A DNA stretch of 10,784 bases from Minisyncoccota bacterium (GCA_003518205.1 DOZC01000025.1:1-10784), one strand, 5' to 3'; positions 1 to 6,260 are shown, counted from the first letter of the stretch. Notes: generated from the letters alone by a model not told the origin. Program-made: numbers and translations.

Positions 1-171
1 TTTACTATTATCGAAGAAAGAGCCAAAGTTTATGCTCACTTTTTAGAGAAAAATGGTTTTTATAAAGCGGGTATTCACATCGATCGATTTGGCCAAGGCA
101 GATCTGGCATTTTCTTTAACTCCAAACCAAATTCTGAGTTTTTGTCTACAGCTATTGTCGAAGCGGGTTAA
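1..171 (+). CDS. C-terminal fragment of an unrecognised protein, possibly GNAT acetyltransferase
   Basis: An open frame runs from the window edge to a TAA at 169-171 and gives the last 56 residues of a protein whose start lies outside the window. The fragment contains ERAKVYAHFLEKNGFYKAG, which resembles the A..fYek.GF segment near the end of GNAT acetyltransferases, followed by a strand-like GRSGIFFN. That likeness is short and the function is a guess. The gene lies 89 bases upstream of an ATP-grasp ligase on the same strand. GNAT and ATP-grasp modules are paired in some amino-acid ligase systems, which makes the guess attractive but unproven. The stop codon is followed at once by nine T residues (172-180), so a frameshift error at this homopolymer cannot be excluded, although no recognisable continuation is seen in another frame. 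Confidence 0.55.
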   Translation, partial: FTIIEERAKVYAHFLEKNGFYKAGIHIDRFGQGRSGIFFNSKPNSEFLSTAIVEAG

Positions 172-188
172 TTTTTTTTTAGGTAGTT

Positions 189-204
189 TCGCCAACTTTG
201 GCGA
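189..204 (+). other. Perfect short hairpin in leader of the ATP-grasp gene
   Basis: TCGCCA (189-194) and TGGCGA (199-204) pair perfectly around a four-base loop, and the loop-closing A-T can pair as well. The hairpin lies between the upstream stop codon and the ATP-grasp start. It is not followed by a T run in either direction, since the T9 tract is 5' of it on the plus strand. It is therefore not a standard intrinsic terminator. It could be an mRNA-stability or leader element, or chance. Confidence 0.3.
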
Positions 205-260
205 CAAAAGCCTGGTAGACTACACTGGCCAAATCATAATTCTGATTTGAGAAAGATATT

Positions 261-1343
261 TTGATAGTTCCACTTTTCAATAAACGCAAAACCATTGATG
301 GCGTTAAAAAACTCAAAAGAATTACTCGCAGTACGGTTTTAATTTTAGAAACAGCTGAGTCTCTGGGAATTAAATGGGAAAAAATCAACTATACCGATCT
401 GTTTAAATTGAGTTATCAGAACGAAGTCAAATATTTCCACGCTCAAGTTCCCTCGACTACCACCGAATTTGCCTACTACTGTTGTAACAATAAACGAATT
501 TCGAAAAACTTACTCGAACAAGCAGGATTATCAGTTAGTAAGGGGTATCTGATCAAAACCGATGACTCTCAAGAGTATCGACTAAGTTTGTTTGCGGATC
601 TTCAAAAACCCGTGGTGGTGAAACCGGTCGATGATTTTCAGGGCAGAAATGTTTATCTGAATCTCAAAACCGCCGCCGAGTTTTTGCACGCTGGTCAGGA
701 AATTTACGATCATTACGGTCAGAAAAAAGTTGATTTGCTGGTGGAACAAATGTTTTTTGGTGATGAATACCGCATTTTGGCCACCAGGGAAAAAATCCTG
801 AGTGTTATCAAAAGATTGCCGGCCAACGTCACTGGTGATGGTGTGTCCACAATTGAAGCCTTGATTAATTTAAAAAATCACCAACCCATTCGCCAGAAAA
901 TCGGCACCTACAACCTAATTGAAGTTGATGATCAAATCAACACGTTTTTAAAAAATCAGCAGTTTGATTTGCAAACGATTTTACCGATTCAAAAAACCAT
1001 CTTTTTGAGACCTCATTCTTCCTTAGATATTAGTTTGGGAGGGGACACTATTGATGTAACTGATCAAATTCACCCCAGTGTGGCGGAAATTGTCCAAAAA
1101 ATCATGAACTGTGTCCCTGGTCTTGCTCTGACGGGCATAGACTACATGACCAAAGACATTCAGAGCCAACAAACGACTGATCAATATGTGGTGGTCGAAA
1201 TTAACTCGTCACCGAGTTTGGACTGGAATGAGTTTCCGCTTCAGGGGCCGCATCGCCACATTGCCTTCGAGTTTTTGAAAATTATGTTTCCAAATTTGGT
1301 GAACGTTGAGGATAAGGTTGTCAGCGGTAAAACCGTAGAATGA
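261..1343 (+). CDS. ATP-grasp ligase, cyanophycin-synthetase type central domain
   Basis: This 360-residue protein is a stand-alone ATP-grasp carboxylate-amine ligase, expected to activate a carboxylate as an acyl phosphate and join it to an amine. Visible landmarks are the K-rich entry NNKRISKNLLEQAG (76-89), the ATP-contacting VVVKPV (118-123), and VEQMFFGDEYRIL (161-173). LPANVTGDG (186-194) is a signature of the cyanophycin-synthetase/GshF-like branch. TGIDYM (291-296) and the metal-binding VVEINSSPSL (311-320) follow. The closing FPLQGPHRHIAFEFLKIMFP also fits this branch. The Mur-ligase domain of full cyanophycin synthetase is absent, so it is not CphA itself. Glutathione, N-acetylglutaminylglutamine-like or other peptide ligation is possible, and the substrate cannot be read from sequence. 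The start is TTG at 261, preceded by GAGAAAG (249-255) at good spacing; an in-frame TGA at 243 prevents much extension. Confidence 0.85.
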   Translation: MIVPLFNKRKTIDGVKKLKRITRSTVLILETAESLGIKWEKINYTDLFKLSYQNEVKYFHAQVPSTTTEFAYYCCNNKRISKNLLEQAGLSVSKGYLIKTDDSQEYRLSLFADLQKPVVVKPVDDFQGRNVYLNLKTAAEFLHAGQEIYDHYGQKKVDLLVEQMFFGDEYRILATREKILSVIKRLPANVTGDGVSTIEALINLKNHQPIRQKIGTYNLIEVDDQINTFLKNQQFDLQTILPIQKTIFLRPHSSLDISLGGDTIDVTDQIHPSVAEIVQKIMNCVPGLALTGIDYMTKDIQSQQTTDQYVVVEINSSPSLDWNEFPLQGPHRHIAFEFLKIMFPNLVNVEDKVVSGKTVE

Positions 1344-1406
1344 TAAGTTGATGTTAAAGATACCTGAGTGATAAGATGACTGAGTAATAGTTTTTTGAAA
1401 GTTAAA

Positions 1407-1694
1407 ATGGATAGATCGCCTCGCTCTAGATTTTTACCAAGAGGTTGGGGTTTGGGTGGCAACTCACCTCCCCCAGTAAGGAATCCTGAACTTGAAGTTC
1501 TCACGCAACAATTTTTGGCTGAAATTCCAGCTAGAACAGCTGTGGCTCAGGATATAGCTGGAAGTCAAGGAGAGTTGGCGAAAATAACAGCCAAAAACAG
1601 AAAAATCGCGGCGGCAGAGTTTATGCAGCAGGAAAAGAGAGCTTTAATGTTAAAAATTCAAGCTTTAATTGAAAAATTGCTAGCGGCGTCATAA
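1407..1694 (+). CDS. Small helical hypothetical protein
   Basis: A 95-residue protein of unrecognised family. The first 27 residues are basic and rich in Gly and Pro (including GWGLGGNSPPP), probably disordered. The remainder is predicted to be helical, with alternating Ala/Glu/Lys/Leu patterns ending in MLKIQALIEKLLAAS, which could form a coiled coil. There is no signal peptide or membrane segment. I chose ATG at 1407 because GAAAG (1397-1401) lies five bases before it; an in-frame TTG at 1395 would add four residues. It sits in the same direction as the ATP-grasp gene (63 bases downstream) and 47 bases before a membrane-protein gene, so co-transcription is possible. No function can be assigned. 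Confidence 0.6.
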   Translation: MDRSPRSRFLPRGWGLGGNSPPPVRNPELEVLTQQFLAEIPARTAVAQDIAGSQGELAKITAKNRKIAAAEFMQQEKRALMLKIQALIEKLLAAS

Positions 1695-1741
1695 GCCAAA
1701 AGAAATTGGCAGCTTGATTCATTTTGTGAGATAGTAGAGTT

Positions 1742-2074
1742 ATGGAAAATCCATCGCTTCAATCTTCCCAAACTCCAGTTAGATTAGCTTTATTGAGAGG
1801 TAAATTAAAACCACTACTATTCATAGCGGCGGGAGTAATTTTGCTCGGAGCAGTCGGAATAGGTGGCTACTACTTGGGATCACAAAAGTTTTTAGAAACG
1901 TGGCAGCTCTCAAAAAAATCTTCACCAGCTAGCTCCAAAACTGCGCCCGACGGTACTGCCACGCCAGTTGAAGAGGTGGAAAGACCGGTTTGCCCGGCCG
2001 AAGAAAAGGTTTGTGATGATGGCAGTGTGGTGGGTAGGGCTGGACTGGACTGTGAGTTTGTGGCTTGTCCGTGA
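1742..2074 (+). CDS. Membrane-anchored protein with C-terminal four-cysteine motif
   Basis: A 110-residue protein with a short basic cytoplasmic N-terminus, one hydrophobic span (about 24-46, LLFIAAGVILLGAVGIGGYY), a Ser/Pro/Thr-rich linker (60-80) and a small external end carrying Cys84, Cys91, Cys104 and Cys109. The tail pattern C-x6-C-DDGSVVGRAG-x2-CEF-x2-CP matches a short motif I associate with many exported CPR proteins, where it ends the chain and probably forms two disulfides. The motif identity is from memory; the topology is inferred from the positive-inside rule. No enzyme motif is present. The start at 1742 has only a weak upstream purine stretch (1731-1739). The stop lies 10 bases before the next start, suggesting an operon with the TfoX-like gene. 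Confidence 0.75.
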   Translation: MENPSLQSSQTPVRLALLRGKLKPLLFIAAGVILLGAVGIGGYYLGSQKFLETWQLSKKSSPASSKTAPDGTATPVEEVERPVCPAEEKVCDDGSVVGRAGLDCEFVACP

Positions 2075-2084
2075 TAACAAAAAT

Positions 2085-2444
2085 ATGGCCACCAAAAAAG
2101 CCACGATTGATTTTTTACTCGACCAGTTGAATCACCATGCTGGCGTGACTGCTCGCGCCATGTTTGGTGAGTATGCGCTGTATTGTCAGGGCAAAGTTGT
2201 AGCTTTGGTGTGTGATGATGAATTATTTCTCAAACCCACTCAGGCAGGTAGAGAGCAATTGAGCCAGTTGGGTGAAGTGATCGAAAAACCTCCCTATCCT
2301 GGAGCTAAACCCTATTTTTGGATTTCTGGAGATGATTGGGATGATGAGAAAAAACTGAGCCAACTGATATTGGTTACAGCTCAAGAATTGCCATTACCCA
2401 AGCCAAAAAAGCCATCACCTAAACTTAAAATGAGGCGCCATTGA
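2085..2444 (+). CDS. TfoX N-terminal domain protein
   Basis: A 119-residue cytoplasmic protein consisting of a TfoX/Sxy N-terminal domain. The diagnostic stretch is ARAMFGEYALY (24-33) followed by GKVVALVCDDELFLKPT (36-52), and the conserved PPYPGAKPYFWI (69-80) follows. The C-terminal TfoX domain of the enterobacterial competence regulator Sxy is missing, and the chain ends in a basic Pro/Lys tail (103-119). Stand-alone N-terminal-domain proteins are common and mostly uncharacterised, so a role in competence should not be assumed. The ATG at 2085 is chosen because the domain begins just after it. The same frame stays open upstream through the four-cysteine gene (to about 1968), but that is overlap and not protein. 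No good Shine-Dalgarno sequence is visible, so translational coupling to the gene 10 bases upstream is likely. Confidence 0.85.
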   Translation: MATKKATIDFLLDQLNHHAGVTARAMFGEYALYCQGKVVALVCDDELFLKPTQAGREQLSQLGEVIEKPPYPGAKPYFWISGDDWDDEKKLSQLILVTAQELPLPKPKKPSPKLKMRRH

Positions 2445-2480
2445 AATACATATCACATACGTCAGGCAAATTTCATTAAG

Positions 2481-2528
2481 AGTGATATTCTACAAATCAC
2501 TAGGTGAGGCCTCAAGAAAACTCATGAG
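2481..2528. repeat. Cluster of short perfect palindromes in the intergenic region
   Basis: Three short dyads occur within 48 bases: AGTGAT (2481-2486) with ATCACT (2496-2501) around a nine-base spacer, TGAGGCCTCA (2505-2514), and CTCATGAG (2521-2528). They lie between the TfoX-like gene and the PRPP-synthetase-like gene, in the longest non-coding stretch of the window (2445-2642). They could be operator half-sites or a folded leader or trailer RNA. None is followed directly by a T run. Confidence 0.35.
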
Positions 2529-2532
2529 AATT

Positions 2533-2575
2533 GGTGACGATTGGTGGGGGAGGTTCACCTTCATTATTTTTTTTT
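2533..2575 (+). terminator. Weak candidate intrinsic terminator after the TfoX-like gene
   Basis: GGTGA (2533-2537) can pair with TCACC (2555-2559) around a purine-rich loop, and a run of nine T residues follows at 2567-2575. The stem has only five pairs and is seven bases from the T run, so it is weaker than a textbook terminator. Its position, after the plus-strand block 261-2444 and before the next gene, is what would be expected. Confidence 0.35.
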
Positions 2576-2595
2576 AGCTTGCCCTATTGAAGTGA

Positions 2596-2625
2596 TTGCC
2601 TGAACTGGTGTAAATCAGCGATTAT
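2596..2625 (+). promoter_or_regulatory. Candidate sigma-70 promoter for the PRPP-synthetase-like gene
   Basis: TTGCCT (2596-2601) and GATTAT (2620-2625) each match four of six positions of the -35 and -10 consensus, at 18-base spacing. Transcription would begin close to 2632, leaving a leader of about ten bases with GGAAA (2633-2637) just before the ATG at 2643. The match is modest and could be chance. Confidence 0.25.
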
Positions 2626-2642
2626 CTCAGTTGGAAAATTAT

Positions 2643-4028
2643 ATGGCACAACCACAAAACGGTGAAGCTGACAAAAAAGCAGAAATAGCGATGTATATTG
2701 CTAGTTCTTTCAGTAGTTTATATCCTGCTTTTACAGCCACATTAATTAGAGAATTCCCCCAAATTAGAGCTAGTTTTTCACAATATGATGATCACATGCC
2801 GTTGCCAGTTGTTGGTCGGGCTGAAAGACTTATTGCACTTCTAGCTTTAACCGGCAGCACCTGGGCTAAAGCGCTGCTAAATATATATGATCTTGGATAT
2901 TTTACTCAAGAAAACACTGCGGTTGAACCTAATGTTGATGATTTGGTTATTTTTGCACCAGTATTTGAAACCAGAAAAGATGACAATGATTTTAAGGTTG
3001 ATCCTGAAGATCCAGATAAAAATTTAGCGGTAGTTCCGGCAGTACCAAGTTTTACCAAACCCTTGGCTGAGATGGTGGCAAGAGTTGCTAGAACAAAAAC
3101 TTTAGTAACTTTGGATTTACATAGTCATAAATTTGTAAATCAACTGAAAGAACTTGGAGTTGAAGTTATCAACTTAACAGCGGCGTTTGAGTTATATGAT
3201 GAACTAGAAAAACGCGGTTTGTTAAAACCGAATTTAGAAAATGTTTTTGTCGGAGTCGACTTTGGGAATTTGCCTCTAATTCTAAAACTTAAAAAAGTTT
3301 TAAAAATTCCAATAACTCTAATAGCTCTAATTTGGAAAATTAGACATCCTGTTAGCAAAGAAGGCAAAACCCGCACCGAACATAAATTAATTTGGGGAGA
3401 TGTAAAAGGAAAAAGAGCGCTGGTATTTGATGACGTAGCGAGTAGCGGCGGGACTTTGTTAACTATGGCAAAGTTGCTAATAGCTGAAGGCGCAAAGGAG
3501 GTTTTAATTTGCGCTATCCATCCAGTTTTTGCTGGTCGCGATTATTACAAAACCTTGTGTGAATTATTAGCTATACCTCAGGTAAAAGTGGTTATGACCA
3601 CTGACTCTATACCGCTACAGAGACCAGAAGAAAGTTCAGGACAGCGAGATGATAAAGATTTACCATATGTGAAAATTCCAGGAGAGATCGAAGGCCAAAG
3701 TGAGCTTAGGGAAGTCATAATGCACCCGATTGAGCCATTTGTGGGTGTGATAATTCAGGCATTGATGACTACGCGTACTGCTGAGGAAATTAAAAAAATT
3801 TTGGAAAAATACATTGTAGAATTGCGTGATCCAGATCAAATTATTTTCGAACTCACCGGTCAAGAATTCAAAAATTTAGTTGATCCAAAAACAGGAAAAA
3901 AACTTCACAAACCTGAAGTGACAGCGGTATATCGTGAGGGTGGTCTGTATGAACCCCTACCACCCTCAGCTAGCGATCCTCTCCCTTGGCCTTTTTCTCC
4001 AGAGACCCTTCAAGACTCTGCCGAATGA
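2643..4028 (+). CDS. Diverged ribose-phosphate pyrophosphokinase (PRPP synthetase) homologue
   Basis: A 461-residue cytoplasmic protein with the order of PRPP-synthetase motifs. These are VIFAPVFETRKDD (102-114, in the place of the usual PYxRQDR), PSFTKPLAEMVARVA (135-149), TLDLHSH with the expected catalytic-region His (156-162), VGVDFGN (203-209), the flexible-loop Lys-x-Arg (KIR, 232-234), GDVKGKRALVFDDVASSGGTL with the PRPP/ribose-5-phosphate loop (252-272), HPVFAG (293-298) and TTDSIP (319-324). Typical Prs is about 310-320 residues. This one has an extended N-terminus, an acidic insertion (113-128) and a long Pro-rich C-terminal tail (about 375-461). It may make PRPP from ribose-5-phosphate and ATP, or be a diverged phosphoribosyltransferase; the altered ATP-site motif leaves this open. 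ATG at 2643, with GGAAA at 2633-2637, is preferred to an in-frame TTG at 2631. Confidence 0.8.
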   Translation: MAQPQNGEADKKAEIAMYIASSFSSLYPAFTATLIREFPQIRASFSQYDDHMPLPVVGRAERLIALLALTGSTWAKALLNIYDLGYFTQENTAVEPNVDDLVIFAPVFETRKDDNDFKVDPEDPDKNLAVVPAVPSFTKPLAEMVARVARTKTLVTLDLHSHKFVNQLKELGVEVINLTAAFELYDELEKRGLLKPNLENVFVGVDFGNLPLILKLKKVLKIPITLIALIWKIRHPVSKEGKTRTEHKLIWGDVKGKRALVFDDVASSGGTLLTMAKLLIAEGAKEVLICAIHPVFAGRDYYKTLCELLAIPQVKVVMTTDSIPLQRPEESSGQRDDKDLPYVKIPGEIEGQSELREVIMHPIEPFVGVIIQALMTTRTAEEIKKILEKYIVELRDPDQIIFELTGQEFKNLVDPKTGKKLHKPEVTAVYREGGLYEPLPPSASDPLPWPFSPETLQDSAE

Positions 4029-5199
4029 CTCGATTGATGGCTCCAGATAAAGCTTCAGCTGTTTTGGGGGCATTCCAAACTTTTTCAGGTTTTTGAAAAT
4101 GTTCAGGTTTTAATTCACTCGGATCCACCATAGTATATTCCCGTCGATGCAAATCATGTTTTTCCAAAAGAATCGCCACTCTCTCTTGGAGAGCCTGTGG
4201 CACGCAAACTACTTTGGTGAGATGAAAGTTTTTAATGGCGTTGACGAGATTATTAACTTCATTTTCGCCGCGAGGATAGAGAAAAACTGTGGGAATAAAC
4301 AAGCCTTTTTGTTGAAGTTGGCACAAATGCATGACTTGTTCAGAAGGGTAGGCAATAAAATTGGGTGGGTTTTGAGGATCAGCCTCAGCCAAAGTGTGAT
4401 AAAACCAGGCGTTATCAGTTACCAGAGTTGGGGCGTGACCGTTTTGGGTGAGACTAGCAGTTAAGGCAGTCACTAATGCCGGATCTCCACCACTACCAGA
4501 TAATTTAATCAAAGTTCCAGTGTGGGGTGCCAAAGTTTCCGGCTGGTCATAGGCTAGACTCAAAATGTTGGGATCGACCAGATGGATTTGGGACTCTGGA
4601 ATTCCAGCCTCCAGGAGTTTGAGATAAATTTCCAGAGTCCAAACAAAATGATGCAGCAAGGCATTGGCAGATTTTTGAGGATCAAATTTACCCAGAGTAT
4701 CTGGATATGTTAAGCCGATAAATTCTGGCACCAGTAAACCAAAGGTTTTTAAGAGTTGTTGATGTTGTAGTAACCAAGTGGCGGCTTCGGCGGTCATGTC
4801 TTGGGGAGTTAGGATGGCCAGGCGCTTAGTACCTTTAGCCTGAAGTTCCAAAATTTTGGCAAAGATTTGGAGTCTAATCACAGAGCAAAGGATTTTTCCA
4901 GCCAAGGAATTTCTGGCCTTAACTGAGGTTTCAGAATATTTCACCGAGAGACTAGCTTGATGAGACATCCGCTGATGGACCAAGTTGGCAGCCCAAACTA
5001 GGGGATTGTTAAGTAAGTCTAGGAGGTTTTCCCAGTTAATTGGAGTCTTTGTTGTGGCCTCATTCAGCTCTAATTCCGCAAAAGTACTTTTTTGGGTATT
5101 AACATTACCAGCTCCAATATCTGGAACTGGACCATAAAGAACAGCTTTTTCTGCCTTATCAGTTGGTTGAGATTCGAAAGCAGCTGATTGAGTGACCAT
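3970..5199 (-). CDS. Hypothetical protein with weak GT-B glycosyltransferase character
   Basis: A 409-residue soluble protein with no signal peptide or membrane span. I do not recognise the family with confidence. Three stretches suggest a GT-B fold of the MurG/GT28 type: a Gly-containing N-terminal VPDIGAGN (25-32), a mid-chain LIKLSGSGGDPALV (230-243) where GT-B enzymes start their second Rossmann domain, and a late segment with IPTVFLYPRGENE followed by NLVNAI (302-322) similar in layout to the donor-binding end of MurG. The N-terminal fifty residues look disordered. The likeness is by pattern only, and the acceptor and donor are unknown. The start is ATG at 5197-5199 with an AGAAA purine stretch upstream. 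The last 59 bases lie antisense to the end of the PRPP-synthetase-like gene. Confidence 0.75.
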   Translation of the reverse strand: MVTQSAAFESQPTDKAEKAVLYGPVPDIGAGNVNTQKSTFAELELNEATTKTPINWENLLDLLNNPLVWAANLVHQRMSHQASLSVKYSETSVKARNSLAGKILCSVIRLQIFAKILELQAKGTKRLAILTPQDMTAEAATWLLQHQQLLKTFGLLVPEFIGLTYPDTLGKFDPQKSANALLHHFVWTLEIYLKLLEAGIPESQIHLVDPNILSLAYDQPETLAPHTGTLIKLSGSGGDPALVTALTASLTQNGHAPTLVTDNAWFYHTLAEADPQNPPNFIAYPSEQVMHLCQLQQKGLFIPTVFLYPRGENEVNNLVNAIKNFHLTKVVCVPQALQERVAILLEKHDLHRREYTMVDPSELKPEHFQKPEKVWNAPKTAEALSGAINRVIRQSLEGSLEKKAKGEDR

Positions 5200-5215
5200 T
5201 TTTTCTAAATCAATT

Positions 5216-5253
5216 AAAAAAAACCGACTGGCTAATTAAAATAATTATAAGCC
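5216..5253 (-). terminator. Candidate terminator of the sigma-factor block; also contains a TATAAT
   Basis: On the minus strand GGCT (5253-5250) pairs with AGCC (5233-5230), and after a three-base bulge AATTA pairs with TAATT around a TTT loop. Eight T residues (5223-5216) follow six bases later. This would end the transcript of the block starting at 7205. The same stretch holds a perfect TATAAT (minus strand, 5249-5244) 45 bases before the start of the 3970-5199 gene, so it may instead or additionally be that gene's -10 box. No convincing -35 is seen at the right distance. Confidence 0.4.
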
Positions 5254-5314
5254 TTCAGAGTGATAAATTTTCCAGCAAGAAATGATTCTGGCTGACGGCT
5301 GATAATACCAATGA

Positions 5315-5632
5315 TTACTGAAAACTTTCAGCTTCTAGAGTTAATCCTCCTAAGTCGGCCTCGAGATCTTCCACAGAAACATCGCTAGCTTTGGCTTGAC
5401 TGGGAGCTGCGCTGACTTTGGGTGAGGTTTCGGCAGCAGCCCCATCAGTCCCGGCAGCCCCGGCAGTACCAGCACCAGTGGCTGCCCCAGTATCACCAGT
5501 ATTAGTGGTTGGGCTAGTGGCAGCGGGCTGAGTTTCAATTTCAGTAGAGCTGGGAGACTTGAGCAGGCTGTAACCAGCCAACGCAGTGCCGCTCAGGAGT
5601 ACAATGACAGCTAGAATTAAAAATCGTGACAT
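5315..5632 (-). CDS. Small exported low-complexity protein
   Basis: A 105-residue protein. Residues 1-20 form a signal peptide or anchor (MSRFLILAVIVLLSGTALAG) with an ALA signal-peptidase-I-type site; no lipobox Cys is present. Residues 35-82 are a disordered Ala/Gly/Thr/Ser/Pro stretch including GDTGAATGAGTAGAAGTDG, and the end (84-105) is acidic and could form a short helix (DVSVEDLEADLGGL). The family is not recognised. A clear AAAGGA precedes the ATG at 5632. It is the last gene of the minus-strand block headed by the sigma factor, 42 bases after the secreted coiled-coil gene. It may act in or on the cell envelope; no catalytic motif is visible. Confidence 0.7.
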   Translation of the reverse strand: MSRFLILAVIVLLSGTALAGYSLLKSPSSTEIETQPAATSPTTNTGDTGAATGAGTAGAAGTDGAAAETSPKVSAAPSQAKASDVSVEDLEADLGGLTLEAESFQ

Positions 5633-5674
5633 AATATTCCTTTATTTTAATAGGTATAGTGGGCTTGGGTAAGA

Positions 5675-6199
5675 TTAGCTTTTAGCCGCAGTTTTTAAAG
5701 CTGCAACTACAGTTTTCAAATCCTTTAAAACTTGACCAAAGGCAGTCTGAGCTTTTTTTACGGCTTCTTTGGCAGCTTGAGCTGCGGTTTTTTGTTCAGA
5801 CCAATCAGCGGGTTCAACAGCTCGAAGTTGAGCCACAGCATCAGCACCCAAGGCTTTGGCAGTAGCCAAGTCTGTTTTGGCGGTGGCGATGGCGGCTTCA
5901 GCTTCAGTGACAGTTTTACCCTTTTCTTTGAGTTTGGCAGCGTGAGTTTCAGCTCGGCTTATCCAAGCATTGAGTTTTTCCTCATGTTTGGCAAAGCGTT
6001 TTTCGACTCGATCGGCAATATTTTCCAAAATGTTATCTCGGCGTTCTCCGCGACGTTCTTCACGATTTTCTTGGCGCTCTGCTTGATTTTCAAGAAATTT
6101 TTCTTTGGCGTCAGAAAAAATCGAAGCTTGAGCTAGGCTGGAGGTTTGTAATAAGAGGACGGTGCCGAAAGCGGCAGCGGTGAGAAGTTTATGGGTCAT
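5675..6199 (-). CDS. Secreted helical coiled-coil protein
   Basis: A 174-residue protein with a signal peptide (1-25, basic THK, hydrophobic LLTAAAFGTVLLL, AQA cleavage site). It continues with a very charged Glu/Arg segment (37-57, rich in ERxENRxERR) and long amphipathic helices to the end. The pattern IADRVEKRFAKHEEKLNAWISR followed by LKEKGKTVTEAEAAIATAKTDLATAKA resembles a family of exported helical proteins I remember from CPR genomes, often near sigma factors; that memory is not a search. It contains no Cys. ATG at 6199 is chosen over an in-frame upstream start at 6274 because it has AAGGA (6207-6203) and opens directly on the signal peptide; the longer form would overlap the anti-sigma gene and bury the signal. 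It is probably an effector or sensor of the sigma unit. Confidence 0.75.
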   Translation of the reverse strand: MTHKLLTAAAFGTVLLLQTSSLAQASIFSDAKEKFLENQAERQENREERRGERRDNILENIADRVEKRFAKHEEKLNAWISRAETHAAKLKEKGKTVTEAEAAIATAKTDLATAKALGADAVAQLRAVEPADWSEQKTAAQAAKEAVKKAQTAFGQVLKDLKTVVAALKTAAKS

Positions 6200-6202
6200 A
6201 TT

Positions 6203-6222
6203 TCCTTTCTGGCCAAGCCAGA
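6203..6222 (-). promoter_or_regulatory. Hairpin abutting the Shine-Dalgarno of the coiled-coil gene
   Basis: On the minus strand TCTGGC (6222-6217) pairs perfectly with GCCAGA (6213-6208) around a TTG loop. The stem ends one base from the AAGGA ribosome site (6207-6203). A stem so placed could protect the mRNA 5' end or tune translation of the secreted protein relative to the upstream anti-sigma gene. There is no T run, so it is not a terminator. Confidence 0.4.
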
Positions 6223-6228
6223 TATTTA

Positions 6229-6257
6229 GTATTATTAGGTAACTTTTAACTAGTTCA
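6229..6257 (-). promoter_or_regulatory. Possible internal promoter before the coiled-coil gene
   Basis: Minus-strand TGAACT (6257-6252) and TAATAC (6234-6229) are 17 bases apart. The first contains GAACT, which resembles the GAAC core of ECF-sigma -35 elements, and would suit autoregulation by the neighbouring sigma factor. The match is short and the region is AT-rich, so chance is a serious alternative. Confidence 0.2.
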
Positions 6258-6260
6258 CTT

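Noticed and set aside
172..180. T9 run as terminator or frameshift site
   Set aside because: No GC-rich stem lies directly before it on the plus strand, and neither other frame continues the upstream protein recognisably.
53..250. Open frame of 65 codons over the left-end gene and leader
   Set aside because: It overlaps the better-looking frame 1-171 out of phase, has no ribosome site, and its translation looks like a shadow.
1968..2084. Longer N-terminus for the TfoX-like protein
   Set aside because: These codons are the four-cysteine gene read in another frame; the TfoX domain starts just after the ATG at 2085.
4147..4464. Plus-strand open frame of 105 codons
   Set aside because: It is antisense to the 3970-5199 gene, with no ribosome site or recognisable domain.
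5430..5525. DNA tandem repeat in the small exported protein gene
   Set aside because: The repetitive look follows from Ala/Gly/Thr codons; no regular repeat unit could be aligned at the DNA level.
5732..6136. Plus-strand open frame of 134 codons
   Set aside because: It is antisense to the coiled-coil gene, with a Ser/Phe-rich translation typical of the complement of a Glu/Lys/Ala-rich gene.
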